From: an uncultured Flavobacterium sp.
GTDB lineage: Bacteria > Bacteroidota > Bacteroidia > Flavobacteriales > Flavobacteriaceae
Reading direction: 5' to 3'
NCBI GenBank assembly: GCA_946479395.1
Contig: CAMLFV010000135.1
Coordinates: forward strand, 1 to 7,234
DNA: 7,234 nucleotides
Made by a program: the position numbers and the translations under genes. Shown here piece by piece: positions 6,493 to 7,234 of this stretch. The stretch's first letter is position 1. Every line of letters begins with the position of its first letter. The notes under the pieces are model-generated. The model saw only the letters and a program-made list of their open reading frames with translations. It searched no databases and had not been told where the DNA came from.

Positions 6493-7234
6493 ATGTATCA
6501 TAAATTAATAATTAGTTTACTTTGTATTTTATTTATCAGTTGTAATAAATCTGAAAATAATAGAACAATTGATTTTTCTAAAGACCGTGATTTTAGAATT
6601 ATCAATATTTTTAATGAACAAACGTATGCCGATTTAGAACAAAGGCTTCCAAACAACATCAAACCCAATTCCGAAAGCGAAGAATCGTATGCTTTTTATT
6701 CTTATTTATCGCTTAAAGCTAACAAAGAATATACTTTCTTAATAGGCAATAAATTTATGTACGGAACTTATGCTGTAATCAATAAAGATGAAATCGTACT
6801 GAAATCTGAAGAATTTGGAGAGATTCCTTTAAAAATTATGAAGGAAGAAAATGGTTGCGTTCAAATTCATGGAGATTTTAAAGCTTACAAAAGCGATATG
6901 ATGTTAGAGTTAGATGGAAATACAAAGTATTATTTAAACCTAAATACCGATTTTGCAAAACTGGGAAAAGAAAATGATATTCGATCTGTAGCATTCAACC
7001 AATGGCGTTTTCAACCACAGCAAAAAGAAACCGACGAAGAAATTAAAAACCGATTAATTTTAAACTTAAAGTATATCGCTGCTTACATGCGCGTGCACAT
7101 GTACGGCGGGTTCAATCAAATTCATACAGCCGGTATTCATTCGCCTTTTCTGTATGCAAGAAACGGACTGTTTTTGTATGAATGGAAACGTGTGCCTTAT
7201 TTTTGGAAACATGTTTTTTTTGATGAAAAAGATG
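6493..7234 (+). CDS. Partial (3'-truncated) putative lipoprotein, function unknown
   Basis: From ATG 6493-6495 the frame stays open to the window edge, giving 247 residues without a stop. The N-terminus MYHKLIISLLCILFISC is a lipoprotein signal peptide with a lipobox LFISC; Cys17 would be lipidated, followed by a polar linker NKSENN. The mature part is mixed alpha/beta with many Tyr and Phe residues (YAFYSYLSLKANKEYTFLIG, MYGTYAVINKDEIVLK). Toward the edge comes a His/Tyr/Trp-rich stretch at about 200-245 (MRVHMYGGFNQIHTAGIHSP, then LYEWKRVPYFWKHVFF). I do not recognise the family and name no function. The scattered His residues are suggestive but not a known metal motif. The gene follows the terminator at 6407-6437; no clear TTG/TAnnTTTG promoter is seen in 6438-6492. 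Its 3' end is beyond the window. Confidence 0.8.
   Translation, partial: MYHKLIISLLCILFISCNKSENNRTIDFSKDRDFRIINIFNEQTYADLEQRLPNNIKPNSESEESYAFYSYLSLKANKEYTFLIGNKFMYGTYAVINKDEIVLKSEEFGEIPLKIMKEENGCVQIHGDFKAYKSDMMLELDGNTKYYLNLNTDFAKLGKENDIRSVAFNQWRFQPQQKETDEEIKNRLILNLKYIAAYMRVHMYGGFNQIHTAGIHSPFLYARNGLFLYEWKRVPYFWKHVFFDEKD

Overview
The window looks like a chromosomal segment from a member of the Flavobacteriia (Bacteroidota). Four things point there: low-GC DNA; a C-terminal type IX secretion (T9SS) sorting domain on a repetitive adhesin-like protein; promoters of the Bacteroidota form TTG-N(18-19)-TAnnTTTG; and start codons preceded by A-rich sequence rather than Shine-Dalgarno boxes. The conserved genes (carB, rpmH) also read like flavobacterial versions, including a CarB that lacks the C-terminal allosteric domain.

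Layout. (1) At 1-1498 (+) is the 3' part of a large secreted protein: tandem Ig-like repeats followed by a T9SS type A sorting domain, ending at a strong hairpin terminator. (2) At 1604-2389 (-), convergent with it, is a gene for a small exported protein with a beta-rich front half and a Sel1/TPR-like back half. (3) At 2458-5307 (-) is carB, the large subunit of carbamoyl-phosphate synthase. It is complete in length and reading frame (949 codons) but carries two consecutive in-frame TAA codons at 4366-4371. (4) At 5445-5606 (-) is rpmH (ribosomal protein L34), with its own promoter and terminator. (5) At 5822-6385 (+), divergent from rpmH, is a gene for a small membrane-anchored TPR protein. 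(6) From 6493 to the window end (+) is the 5' part of an unrecognised lipoprotein gene.

Most genes here are separate transcription units with identifiable hairpin terminators. rpmH and the TPR gene are driven by divergent promoters in the shared 5607-5821 gap. There is no sign of a mobile element, CRISPR array, tRNA, or phage or defence cassette.

The main anomaly is carB. Within about 54 bp (4354-4407) it has two stop codons plus changes at the Glu and Asn that normally bind metal in the first ATP-grasp site, while the rest of the gene looks intact. This is either a fresh lesion predicting arginine/pyrimidine auxotrophy (unless a second copy exists) or a local sequence error. I found no convincing new multi-gene system.
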